The notes beneath the pieces were generated by a model that saw nothing but the letters and a program-made list of their open reading frames with translations, made no database searches and was not told where the DNA came from. A program made the translations under genes and the position numbers. Shown in pieces: positions 56,131-64,000 of a stretch of 64,000 nucleotides of DNA; within the stretch, counting starts at the first letter, position 1, and each line of letters starts with the position of its first letter. This stretch comes from Hyphomicrobiales bacterium (GTDB taxonomy: Bacteria; Pseudomonadota; Alphaproteobacteria; Rhizobiales; Rhizobiaceae): assembly GCA_900469445.1 (NCBI GenBank), contig UBXM01000001.1, positions 124,001 to 188,000 of the forward strand, in the 5' to 3' direction.

Positions 56131-58917
56131 TCACGCCGCCTCGGTGAGTGTTTGTTTGTCGATGGCCATGGGACGTCCCAGTAGATAGCCTTGCGCCTCG
56201 TGGCAGCCTTCCTGCCTGAGTATGTCCAGCTGACTGGACGTTTCGACACCCTCGGCAAGGACCGGGATACGCAACCCCTGCCCCAGCGCGAGGATCGCCC
56301 TCACCATGGCCTTAGCCTCTTCGCTCCGCTCGACATCGGCCAGGAAGCTGCGATCGAGCTTGATCTTGTCGAAGGGGAAAGACTGCAGCGTCTCGAGCGA
56401 CGAATAGCCTGTGCCGAAATCGTCGATGGCAATGGAGACACCCAGCGCCTTGATTGCCCGCAACGCATGCAGCGCGCGCTGCTTGTCGCTGAAGATCGAG
56501 CTTTCGGTGATTTCGAGCTCAAGACGGCTGGGCTTCAGTCCGGTTTCGAGAAGAACACGGTGCACGAGATCAGGCATATCCGTATGGGCGATCTGCACCG
56601 GCGAAAGATTGACCGCGACCTTGTGTGCGACAGGCCATGCGGCAGCCTCGCGGCATGCTTCGCGCAGCACCCATTCTCCGATCGGCAGAATGGCGCCGCA
56701 TTCTTCGGCAACGGATATGAAATCCACCGGCGAAACGAGACCACGCTCCGGATGACGCCAGCGCAACAGAACCTCGTAACCGGTGATCTCTCCGGTCGAG
56801 ACGGATTTCTGCACCTGGTAGTTCAGGTAGAGCTGCTTCTGTTCGATCGCGGTCCAAAGCTCCTTCGCCATCTTCGTGCGATCGCGGGCCGCCTCATCCA
56901 TTTCGACGTCGTAGAAGCAGACTTCGCCGGATAGAGACGCCTTGGCGCGGTACATCGCAAGATCGGCATTGGCGATCAGAGCTTCCGGCGACTGGCCGTC
57001 ATTGGGGTAAAGCGCAACCCCCATGCTGGCGCCGGTGCCCAATCGATGGCCTTCGATATCCATCGGCCGGTTGAATTCGTCCATCATGCGGTCAAGGAAA
57101 ACCCCGACTTCGCTGATGTCGTCATACCGCATGGCCGCCACGAATTCGTCACCGCCGAAACGGGCAAAGATCTGATCGGGCTCGATCACATTGAGCATGC
57201 GGCGGGCAATTTCCTTCAGCACCGCATCGCCGACGCCATGCCCCAACTGGTCGTTGATCTGCTTGAACCTATTGAGGTCGATGCCAATGACCGCCAGACG
57301 ATCTCCGCTGTGCCCGGTATGCAGAACCTCGCTTTCGAGATAGCTCATGAAGGCTGCACGGTTCGGAAGCTGTGTCAGGCTGTCATGACGGGCCATGAAG
57401 GCGATCCGCTCTTCGGAGCGAACCTGTTCGCTGATATCTTCGAAAGTCGACACCCAGCCCCCATCGGCAAGCTTGTTCAACCCGGTGCGAAATGTCCGTC
57501 CGTCCGAAGTCCGATGCAGGATGCTGCGCTGGCCTGATTTCAGCGCAGCCATGTAGCGATTGTAGTGTTTCTGCGCGCGCACCAAGGCGTCTTGCGGGTC
57601 GGGATAGGCAAACTCATAGCCTTTGCGCACCACATCCCAATAGCTCAGTCCGGGCACCGTGAAGTCTTTCGGGAACTTGAACATTTCCCGGTACCGGCCA
57701 TTGCAGAGTATCAATCTTTCATTGCGATCGAAAAGGCATATCCCCTGGTTCATGTTTTCCAGCGCAAGATCAAGATTCTGCGTGACCGCTGTAATGCGGT
57801 CGCTGTCCTGTTTCTGGCGGGTAATGTCACGCGTGATCTTGGCATAACCGACCAGCACACCGTCCTCATCGCGGACCGGCTGGATGACGACATGCGCCCA
57901 GAACCACGTCCCGTCCTTTCTGTAACGCTTTCCTTCCGCCTCGAACCGTCCTGTTTCACGGGCCGTCGCAAGCGCTTGCTGCGGCCAGCCCTGAGCCTGA
58001 TCCTCCCTGGAATAGAAACGTGCGAAATTCTGGCCGACGATTTCCTTGGCAGTATAACCTTTGGCGCGCTCCGCACCGGCATTCCAGTTGGTCACAACGC
58101 CCGTCGGATCCAGCATGTATATCGCATAATCCGTCACACCGCGGACAAGCAGCTGGAAGTTTCTCTCGCTGGTCTTCGAGGAGCGAGCGGCACGGCCTGA
58201 AACGACTGCTGCCGCAGCACCGGACCCGATGAGGGACAAGGATACGGCGATGATCGTCGACAACATGAGCGGCTTGGACATCGAACCGACCTCGATCGCC
58301 AAGGACAGGTCGGGAACCAGTGTGGCCGCTCCCATGGCGATGAAATGCATGGACACGATCGCAAGCGACAATATGCCCGCGGCAAGCGAGACGACCTTTG
58401 CCCCCCGCGAAAGAGCCACGACGAAGGCGAGCGGAGCCATGATCATGGCTGCAGCAATCGCCGCAAGCACCAATGGACGCTCCCAGACGATAGCGCCCGC
58501 AAATTCGATCGCCGACATGCCGGTGAAATGCATGCAGGACACGCCGGCGCCGAACACGATGCCTGCCCCCACAGCGCCTTGACGGGTCGGGAGAGCAAGA
58601 ACCAAAGCGGAGGCCGCAAAAGTCGCCACGAAGGCCAATCCCAGCGAAACCAGTGTCAGGCCAAGGTCGAAACGGAAGGCCTGCCCCGGATCATAAGCCA
58701 GCATGGCGACGAAATGCGTCGACCATATGCCGAACCCGCCGACACCTGCAGCAACCGCCGCCCAGACGAAACGCGCAATCCGGTTGGTTTCGCGTGCGCG
58801 CCCGATGAACGACACCGTTGCAAGGTTTGCCAGGAAGCAAAGCATGCCCGCAACCAAGACGAGCCCCAGATTATGTTCGTAAACCAGGCAGTTGACGACA
58901 CCGTACATCAGCTTCAT
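56131..58917 (-). CDS. MHYT-PAS-PAS-GGDEF-EAL bifunctional c-di-GMP signalling protein
   Basis: A 928-aa membrane sensor. The N-terminal MHYT domain (residues about 10-240, seven TM) has the three motifs STHFVAM, CMHFTGM and SMHFIAM, which may bind copper and sense O2, CO or NO. A PAS domain (about 255-370), a second PAS (about 385-495), GGDEF (about 500-660) and EAL (about 670-925) follow. RFGGDEF is intact. The EAL domain has EVLLRWRHP in place of EAL but keeps DDFGTGYSSL and KLDRSF, so phosphodiesterase activity is plausible. It could make or break c-di-GMP. Confidence 0.93.
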   Translation of the reverse strand: MKLMYGVVNCLVYEHNLGLVLVAGMLCFLANLATVSFIGRARETNRIARFVWAAVAAGVGGFGIWSTHFVAMLAYDPGQAFRFDLGLTLVSLGLAFVATFAASALVLALPTRQGAVGAGIVFGAGVSCMHFTGMSAIEFAGAIVWERPLVLAAIAAAMIMAPLAFVVALSRGAKVVSLAAGILSLAIVSMHFIAMGAATLVPDLSLAIEVGSMSKPLMLSTIIAVSLSLIGSGAAAAVVSGRAARSSKTSERNFQLLVRGVTDYAIYMLDPTGVVTNWNAGAERAKGYTAKEIVGQNFARFYSREDQAQGWPQQALATARETGRFEAEGKRYRKDGTWFWAHVVIQPVRDEDGVLVGYAKITRDITRQKQDSDRITAVTQNLDLALENMNQGICLFDRNERLILCNGRYREMFKFPKDFTVPGLSYWDVVRKGYEFAYPDPQDALVRAQKHYNRYMAALKSGQRSILHRTSDGRTFRTGLNKLADGGWVSTFEDISEQVRSEERIAFMARHDSLTQLPNRAAFMSYLESEVLHTGHSGDRLAVIGIDLNRFKQINDQLGHGVGDAVLKEIARRMLNVIEPDQIFARFGGDEFVAAMRYDDISEVGVFLDRMMDEFNRPMDIEGHRLGTGASMGVALYPNDGQSPEALIANADLAMYRAKASLSGEVCFYDVEMDEAARDRTKMAKELWTAIEQKQLYLNYQVQKSVSTGEITGYEVLLRWRHPERGLVSPVDFISVAEECGAILPIGEWVLREACREAAAWPVAHKVAVNLSPVQIAHTDMPDLVHRVLLETGLKPSRLELEITESSIFSDKQRALHALRAIKALGVSIAIDDFGTGYSSLETLQSFPFDKIKLDRSFLADVERSEEAKAMVRAILALGQGLRIPVLAEGVETSSQLDILRQEGCHEAQGYLLGRPMAIDKQTLTEAA

Positions 58918-59124
58918 TCCTTAAATTCGACGCTGCTTGTCGGCGGTCTATATTTAACAAATCTCATACGGGCTGCTGCAGTTTACAGTTTTCCCGCGGA
59001 CCGTAGGGAACGTACTTAACAATCCGGCAAGGAGCGCCTACCTGCGATGAGCGGTGTGCCGGGGCACCGCACCAAGTAGCTGTACGGCGAACCAGACAAG
59101 ACATGCTGTCACGTTCGGCAAGCC

Positions 59125-59153
59125 CTTGCGTAGCAGGGACCATTGTACTATAG
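59125..59153 (+). promoter_or_regulatory. rplY promoter
   Basis: CTTGCG (59125-59130), exactly 17 nt, CTATAG (59148-59153): close to the rhizobial consensus CTTGAC-N17-CTATAT. Predicted start near 59160, giving a leader of about 113 nt. Confidence 0.75.
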
Positions 59154-59155
59154 GG

Positions 59156-59201
59156 GCGCGTCCGCGTAGACACCCTTGGAGGCAACGCGGATGGAACGCG
59201 C
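59156..59201 (+). promoter_or_regulatory. Stem-loop at the 5' end of the rplY leader
   Basis: GCGCGT-CCGCGT (59156-59167) pairs with ACGCGG (59185-59190) and ACGCGC (59196-59201), leaving an ATGGA bulge. The apical loop exposes CACCCTTGGAGG. If the start is near 59160 the base of the stem would be trimmed. Ribosomal-protein leaders often carry autoregulatory structures; that role here is inferred. Confidence 0.45.
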
Positions 59202-59272
59202 TATGCGCCTTCCGGTTCAGAGCGACCATCTTGATCGACTGAACTCTCCAAATAACCTCGAAAGGAAATGCC

Positions 59273-59887
59273 ATGAGCCAGGAAACTTACGAGCTCAAGG
59301 CCGAGGCGCGCGAACGGGTCGGTAAGGGGTCCTCCCGTGAACTTCGCCGCAACGGTTTTATTCCCGCTGTCATCTATGGTGACAAGCAGGCCCCAATTTC
59401 AATCGCCCTCAACACCAATGAGGTCACCAAGCGTATTCACGCTGGCGGTTTCATGACGACGATTGCGACCATTGATCTCGACGGCCAGAAGTACACGGTT
59501 CTGCCGAAGGACTACCAGCTGGATCCGGTGCGTGACTTCACCATGCACGTCGACTTCCTGCGCGTCTCCGGCAACACTGAAGTTACCGTCGACGTTCCGG
59601 TTCACTTCATCAACGAAGACAAGTCCGCGATCAAGCAGGGCGGCGTCCTGAACATCGTCCGTCACACGGTCGAGTTCCACTGCCCGGCCAATGCTATCCC
59701 GGAATTCATCACCGTTGACCTCGACGGCGCCAAGATCGGCGACAGCATGCACATTTCGGCCGTCAAGCTGCCGAAGGGTGTTCGTGCCGTCATCACCGAC
59801 CGCGACTTCACCATCGCGACCCTGGTTGCTCCGGCTGCCGGCGTTGCTGAAGAAGAAGAAGTTGCTGCTGCTCCTTCTGAAGAATAA
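59273..59887 (+). CDS. rplY: 50S ribosomal protein L25 (Ctc/TL5 type)
   Basis: Binds 5S rRNA in the large subunit. The 204-aa long form has an N-terminal L25 domain ([31 protein letters not shown]) and the C-terminal Ctc/TL5 domain ([26 protein letters not shown]). The tail is Ala/Glu-rich. GAAAGGAAA is the ribosome binding site. A strong terminator follows. In many bacteria pth comes next; here two genes intervene. Confidence 0.97.
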   Translation: MSQETYELKAEARERVGKGSSRELRRNGFIPAVIYGDKQAPISIALNTNEVTKRIHAGGFMTTIATIDLDGQKYTVLPKDYQLDPVRDFTMHVDFLRVSGNTEVTVDVPVHFINEDKSAIKQGGVLNIVRHTVEFHCPANAIPEFITVDLDGAKIGDSMHISAVKLPKGVRAVITDRDFTIATLVAPAAGVAEEEEVAAAPSEE

Positions 59888-59911
59888 TAGATATTCTTCG
59901 ACTGAAACAGA

Positions 59912-59935
59912 AAGCCCGCCTCTCGGCGGGCTTTT
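59912..59935 (+). terminator. Terminator of rplY
   Basis: AAGCCCGCC-TCTC-GGCGGGCTT, a 9-bp stem followed by TTT and GCTTTTT. Confidence 0.92.
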
Positions 59936-60078
59936 TGCTTTTTGCCAGGAAATTACCCCGGGTATCTCCGCAAAGTTTTAGGAAGACCTGTCAGGGAAGT
60001 TTAAACGTTTAAGTGGAAGGATAGTCGGGAAATACGGGGTGGTATTTTAAAAGAGCAATATTGGGCCGGGGAAGACAG

Positions 60079-62454
60079 ATGACTCATTCTGTTGAGAGTC
60101 GTTTCATTGCCATAATATCTGGCGCGCTTCTCGTCGTCGTGGCTCCGCTTTTCACGCTTTTCCTCGCTCTCTCCTCGCAGCAGGCCTCCCAAAGCATCGG
60201 CGAACATGTCGATGTGGTGATGAACAGCAACACCCAGGCGCTCGGCAAGCCTCTGTGGGACCTCGACCTCGACAGCATCCGCCAGGTTGCCCAGATGATC
60301 CTGTTGGACCAGATGGTCCACGCCGTTCAGATAAACGATACGACAGGCAAACTCAGCGTCCATGAGGCGGCTCCGGGAGCACCTGACCTCGACACGCTCG
60401 AATCCCGCACCCAGACGGTGATTTATCGATCGTTGCAAGGACCTCGCGAAGTCGGCACATTGACGATCTATGTACCGGTCGTCAGCTGGTTTTCAGGCCT
60501 GCATCAGATCGAGTTCGCGTTCATTTCCATCTTCATCATCGCGATCCTGACGGTTTTCGGCGCAGCCGTATTCGGCAATCGGATCATGGTGATCCGTCCG
60601 TTGACCCGTCTGACGGCCGCGATCGAGGCAACCCGCAGACTTGGCTCGCGCCACCATGTCGACTGGCGCTCTGCCGACGAAATGGGACGATTGGCCAAGA
60701 GCTTCAATGATATGCAGCTTCTTTTGGAGCGCGAGGAGCGGGAGCTGAAGCGGGCGCATCAGCAGACGATAGAAATCTACAACCTTACACCCGCAATGCT
60801 CTTCTCTTTGACCCCCAGCGACACCGTTGCCGCCGTCAGCGATTATTGGCTCTTGGCCACCGGTTACCAGCGGGAAGAAGTCATCGGACGCGAGTTTTCC
60901 GATTTTGTCTTTGCGGCAGACAGAGCTTCTTTCGAAAGAAGGAGAAAGCAGGCCGCGGCCCGGTGCGTCACCATAGAGATCACTGTTCGCTTCCTGTGCA
61001 AGAGCGGCCGCATTCTGGATGTGCTGATCGCCGAGGCCGATCTCGGCGCGACCACGACGCATATTGCCGGCTCACTGAGCGTGATGACCGACGTAACCGA
61101 ACTGAAGCAATCCGAATTCCGCAACCATCAGCAGGCGATATCTGACCATCTGACGGGGCTCTTGAACCGGCAAGGTTTTGAGGCGGCTCTCGACCGGCAC
61201 ATCATCGAGGCTGACCGGATGGGGACGCATTTGGCCTGCCTGTTCGTCGATCTCGACCGCTTCAAGGCGATCAACGACAACCACGGCCATGCAGCAGGCG
61301 ACCTCGTGTTGCAGGAATTCGTCGCAAGGCTGCAGCCCATGTTGCACGAGACGGATACTGTCTCCAGGCTCGGCGGCGATGAATTCGCCATCGTGATCGC
61401 GGGTGCGGATGCCGAAAGCCGCAGCGCCGATTTATCCCAGCAGATCATCGATATGTTCGAGTCACCGTTCCGTATTGAAGGAACGGGAATACGGCTGAGC
61501 GCCAGCGTCGGCGTCGCCTTCTATCCGCAACATGCCACAACCGCCGCGGAATTGCTGCAGAAGTCCGATCTGGCCATGTATGCCCGCAAACGCGGCGGCA
61601 AGAATGGCTCGAAAATCTACGACCCCGCCATCCTGACCAGAACCAGGGAAAAGGCGGAAATCGAAAGCGACATCGAGGTCGGAATAGCGGCCAATTGGTT
61701 CGAGGCGCATTTCCAGCCGATTGTAGGCATGGCAAGCGGCATTCCCGTTGGTTTCGAGGCGCTCATGCGCCTGCGCCATCCCCGCAAGGGCCTTCTTCCC
61801 CCCGGCCCGCTTGTCAGCGTCGCCGAAGAGAACGGATCGATCGCCGCGATCGGCAATCTTATCCTCGAAGACGCACTTGCCAATCTCAACAGGGTGTCCC
61901 GCCTACCCGGCCTTTCCAGCAGTTATGTCGCCGTGAATTTCTCACCCCTGCAGTTCGAGCGCGGCCTCCCCGCGCGCCTGGCAGGCCTGCTTGCCGATAG
62001 CGGCATCCTGCCCGCACGCCTGGTGATCGAGATCACCGAGGCCGTATTGATGCATGACGATCCGGAAATCCGCCGAACCCTGTCCGAGCTTCACGACCTC
62101 GGCTGCCGCATCGCCCTGGACGATTTCGGCACCGGCTATTCGTCGCTGAGCTACCTGAACAAGTTCCCCGTCGACATCGTCAAGATCGATCAGTCCTTCG
62201 TCCAGTCGCTGCTGGGTGGCGACACCGACGTGGAAAGAAAGAGCCGCATGTTGATCGAGGGCATCACGACCATCTCGCATCAAATGCAGTGCAAGGTCGT
62301 GGCCGAGGGCGTGGAAACGGCGCAGCAGCGGCAGCAGTTGCTGCAGATCGGCGTCGACTACGCACAGGGCTACCACTTCTCCCGGCCCCGCGAGATCAAC
62401 GATTTGCTGGCGGATTTTTCCGGACAACCCAGCAAGACGTCTCTCGCCAGTTGA
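60079..62454 (+). CDS. Membrane GGDEF-EAL protein with periplasmic sensor, HAMP and PAS (MbaA-like layout)
   Basis: A 791-aa c-di-GMP enzyme. TM1 is about residues 10-32, a periplasmic domain about 33-145, TM2 about 150-172, HAMP about 172-225, PAS about 235-345, GGDEF about 355-520 and EAL about 530-780. LGGDEFAIV is intact, and so are the EAL motifs GFEALMRLRHP, EITE, DDFGTGYSSL and IDQSF, so both activities are possible. GGGGAAG precedes the ATG at 60079. A periplasmic solute-binding protein gene follows 56 bp downstream, the arrangement of sensor-binding protein pairs such as MbaA/NspS. Confidence 0.92.
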   Translation: MTHSVESRFIAIISGALLVVVAPLFTLFLALSSQQASQSIGEHVDVVMNSNTQALGKPLWDLDLDSIRQVAQMILLDQMVHAVQINDTTGKLSVHEAAPGAPDLDTLESRTQTVIYRSLQGPREVGTLTIYVPVVSWFSGLHQIEFAFISIFIIAILTVFGAAVFGNRIMVIRPLTRLTAAIEATRRLGSRHHVDWRSADEMGRLAKSFNDMQLLLEREERELKRAHQQTIEIYNLTPAMLFSLTPSDTVAAVSDYWLLATGYQREEVIGREFSDFVFAADRASFERRRKQAAARCVTIEITVRFLCKSGRILDVLIAEADLGATTTHIAGSLSVMTDVTELKQSEFRNHQQAISDHLTGLLNRQGFEAALDRHIIEADRMGTHLACLFVDLDRFKAINDNHGHAAGDLVLQEFVARLQPMLHETDTVSRLGGDEFAIVIAGADAESRSADLSQQIIDMFESPFRIEGTGIRLSASVGVAFYPQHATTAAELLQKSDLAMYARKRGGKNGSKIYDPAILTRTREKAEIESDIEVGIAANWFEAHFQPIVGMASGIPVGFEALMRLRHPRKGLLPPGPLVSVAEENGSIAAIGNLILEDALANLNRVSRLPGLSSSYVAVNFSPLQFERGLPARLAGLLADSGILPARLVIEITEAVLMHDDPEIRRTLSELHDLGCRIALDDFGTGYSSLSYLNKFPVDIVKIDQSFVQSLLGGDTDVERKSRMLIEGITTISHQMQCKVVAEGVETAQQRQQLLQIGVDYAQGYHFSRPREINDLLADFSGQPSKTSLAS

Positions 62455-62510
62455 GCCGCTGGATGTCGCAATTCAACGCGACGCTTCCGGCAACATTTTG
62501 GAGGCATGCG

Positions 62511-63248
62511 ATGAAGACGATGATTGCGCTGATCTGCATGTTGGGGGCTGTTACCCCTGCCTGGGCGCAGAAGACCGTGACCCTTACGACGGAATCCTAT
62601 CCTCCGTTCACCTACCGCGACACGGACGGCACCTATCGCGGCTCAAGCCTCGAACAGGTCGAAGCGCTGATGCGAAAGGCCCGGCTTGAATTCACGATAG
62701 AGATCATGCCGTGGGCACGGGCAATCGCTCTGGCCGAAACCCAGCCTATGCATTGCGTCTTTTCGGCAGCACGCATACCCGAGCGGGAAGCGCGCTTCAA
62801 ATGGGTCGCTCCTCTCAGCATCAACCGCTATGTGCTGGTCCGTCTCGCAGGCTCGATGGTCAATGCGCAGACCCTTGAAGAAGCCAAACGTTATACGATC
62901 GGCACGCACCGCGCCGATTTTACGGAGACCCTTCTGCGCGAGCAGGATTTCCCCACCATCGACTTGAGCTCGGATTTCGAGATCACTCTGAACAAACTTC
63001 TAGAGCAGCGGGTCGACATGGTACCGATGTCGCAGAACATCTATGAACGGCTGAAATCCGAAGGCAAGCCGATTGAAATAGCCCTGCCGTTTTCGGAGAA
63101 CCATCTTGGCCTTGCCTGCAACAGACAGATGCCCGATGAGATGATTTCCAGCATGCAGGATGGGCTGGAGCAGCTCATCCGCGAACGAGGACAGGATGAA
63201 ATCCTTCAACGTTACGGATTGGCGCCTCTGCGTTTGTGGGAAAAATAG
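62511..63248 (+). CDS. Periplasmic solute-binding protein (SBP_bac_3/PAAT family)
   Basis: A 245-aa periplasmic binding protein with a signal peptide (cut near TPAWA-QK, residue 19). The SBP_bac_3 fold is seen in TVTLTTESYPPFTYRDTDGTYRGSSLEQVEALMRKA and the paired lobe LEEAKRYTIGTHRADFTETLL. No ABC permease or ATPase genes lie nearby, so it is unlikely to feed a transporter here. GGAGG sits 8 nt before the ATG. Coupled with the GGDEF-EAL gene it may present a ligand to that sensor. The ligand (amino acid, polyamine or similar) is unknown. Confidence 0.88.
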   Translation: MKTMIALICMLGAVTPAWAQKTVTLTTESYPPFTYRDTDGTYRGSSLEQVEALMRKARLEFTIEIMPWARAIALAETQPMHCVFSAARIPEREARFKWVAPLSINRYVLVRLAGSMVNAQTLEEAKRYTIGTHRADFTETLLREQDFPTIDLSSDFEITLNKLLEQRVDMVPMSQNIYERLKSEGKPIEIALPFSENHLGLACNRQMPDEMISSMQDGLEQLIRERGQDEILQRYGLAPLRLWEK

Positions 63249-63315
63249 ACATATAGACATTGACAGTGCCGTCATTTCGCGGTGGTGAACGAGCGCAAGA
63301 AGACGGAGAATTTCA

Positions 63316-64000
63316 ATGTTGATCATTGTCGGACTAGGCAATCCCGGTTCGAAATATGCAGGCAACCGGCACAATGTCGGTTTCATGGCCGTCGACGCCA
63401 TTCAGCGCCGTGCGGGCTTTTCGCCGTGGTCGAAGAAATTCAAGGCCGAGATCTCGGAAGGTGAGATCTATGGCGAAAAGGTCCTGTTGATCAAACCGCA
63501 GACCTTCATGAACCTGTCGGGAGAATCCGTCGGCGAAGCCATGCGCTTCTACAAGCTGACGCCGTCGAACATCGTCGCCATCTATGACGAACTCGATCTT
63601 GCGCCCGGCCGCACGCGGCTCAAGACCGGTGGCGGCCACGGTGGCCACAACGGCATCAAGTCGCTCGACGCCCATTGCGGCAAGGAATATCGCCGCCTGC
63701 GGATCGGCATCGGTCATCCAGGATCGAAGGAACAGGTACATAATCACGTCCTCGGCGACTTCGCCAAGTCGGACAAGGTCTGGCTGGAACCGTTGATGGA
63801 TGCGATCGCGGACAATGCCGGCATGCTGGTCAAGGGCGAGGATTCGCAACTGATGAACAAGCTGACGCTTGCCGTCGGTGGCAAGCCGGAAGCGGAAAAG
63901 CCTGCCAAGCAGGACAAGACCGCACAGCCCGCAAAGCCGGCTGGCAAGTCCCATATCCACCAGGCCCGCAGTGGCGGCAAGCCGAACCTGCCGACATCAG
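63316..64000 (+). CDS. pth: Peptidyl-tRNA hydrolase, cut by the window end
   Basis: Releases peptides from drop-off peptidyl-tRNA. From the ATG at 63316, with GGAG 8 nt upstream, 228 codons are open to the last base with no stop, so the 3' end is missing. Motifs: [20 protein letters not shown] with the catalytic His, [45 protein letters not shown], and [10 protein letters not shown]. The C-terminal tail is Lys/Ala/Pro-rich, as in rhizobial Pth. Perhaps ten codons are missing. Confidence 0.96.
   Translation, partial: MLIIVGLGNPGSKYAGNRHNVGFMAVDAIQRRAGFSPWSKKFKAEISEGEIYGEKVLLIKPQTFMNLSGESVGEAMRFYKLTPSNIVAIYDELDLAPGRTRLKTGGGHGGHNGIKSLDAHCGKEYRRLRIGIGHPGSKEQVHNHVLGDFAKSDKVWLEPLMDAIADNAGMLVKGEDSQLMNKLTLAVGGKPEAEKPAKQDKTAQPAKPAGKSHIHQARSGGKPNLPTS

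Larger units (their letters stand above)
58918..59272 (+). promoter_or_regulatory. Upstream region of rplY, promoter and leader
   Basis: 355 bp between divergent genes. It contains a good sigma-70 promoter at 59125-59153 and a structured leader (59156-59201), listed separately. No gene was seen in the part nearer 58918. Confidence 0.5.

Overview
The window is a gene-dense, GC-rich chromosomal segment from an alphaproteobacterium, almost certainly a member of the Rhizobiaceae (Rhizobium/Agrobacterium/Sinorhizobium group). The evidence is the linkage dnaG-rpoD, greA-lpsB-lps genes-lrp, and trxB-lsrB-two AbcR-type sRNAs-arsR, two RIME-like mosaic repeats, CTTGAC/17/CTATAT-type promoters and a GTTC-N7-GTTC LexA box. 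No rRNA, tRNA, transposase, prophage or CRISPR array was seen.

Layout. 1-7.2 kb: a repeat-rich left edge, a possible 57-aa ORF, a DUF930 protein, rpoD, dnaG and yqeY. 7.3-21.5 kb: carA and carB in the same orientation but separated by seven genes (MATE and TetA-like exporters, DUF2938, a diguanylate cyclase, a zinc metallopeptidase, an Fsr-type exporter, a PAP2 phosphatase). 21.5-24.5 kb: an ArsR-SRPBCC-SRPBCC operon, a DUF2235 hydrolase and a 38-aa membrane protein. 24.6-27.4 kb: a two-gene putative DNA-repair operon (radical SAM/HhH protein, then a DUF4130-UdgX fusion) with a LexA box just ahead of its start codon. 27.5-32.8 kb: greA and LPS-core glycosyltransferases up to lrp, with a RIME between lpsB and lpsE. 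33-37.3 kb: trxB, lsrB, two AbcR-like sRNAs, an arsR-OYE pair and DUF2188. 37.5-43.4 kb: Ca2+/H+ antiporter, PQQ-type sugar dehydrogenase, aspartate aminotransferase, cspA, an MBL hydrolase and a small membrane protein. 43.6-46.4 kb: MarR, PetR-like response regulator, RIME, histidine kinase. 46.4-56.1 kb: csaA, proC, YbjN, ubiK, lgt, midA, pgeF, an M24-fold protein, a lipoprotein, prs, a double Kazal-domain lipoprotein and a zinc-ribbon protein. 56.1-64 kb: a MHYT-PAS-GGDEF-EAL protein, rplY, a two-gene GGDEF-EAL/periplasmic binding protein module, and pth cut by the window end.

Most genes are core housekeeping functions: sigma factor, primase, carbamoyl phosphate synthesis, PRPP synthesis, proline synthesis, lipoprotein maturation, ribosome function. 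Accessory genes are slotted between them. The most interesting blocks are the LexA-box UdgX/radical-SAM operon, the GGDEF-EAL plus solute-binding pair between rplY and pth (laid out like Vibrio MbaA/NspS), the tandem sRNAs next to lsrB, and the rearranged LPS locus. Three separate c-di-GMP enzymes are encoded here.

Start sites were chosen by Shine-Dalgarno spacing and family N-termini. Family calls are from recognisable motifs and remembered family features; no database search was run.
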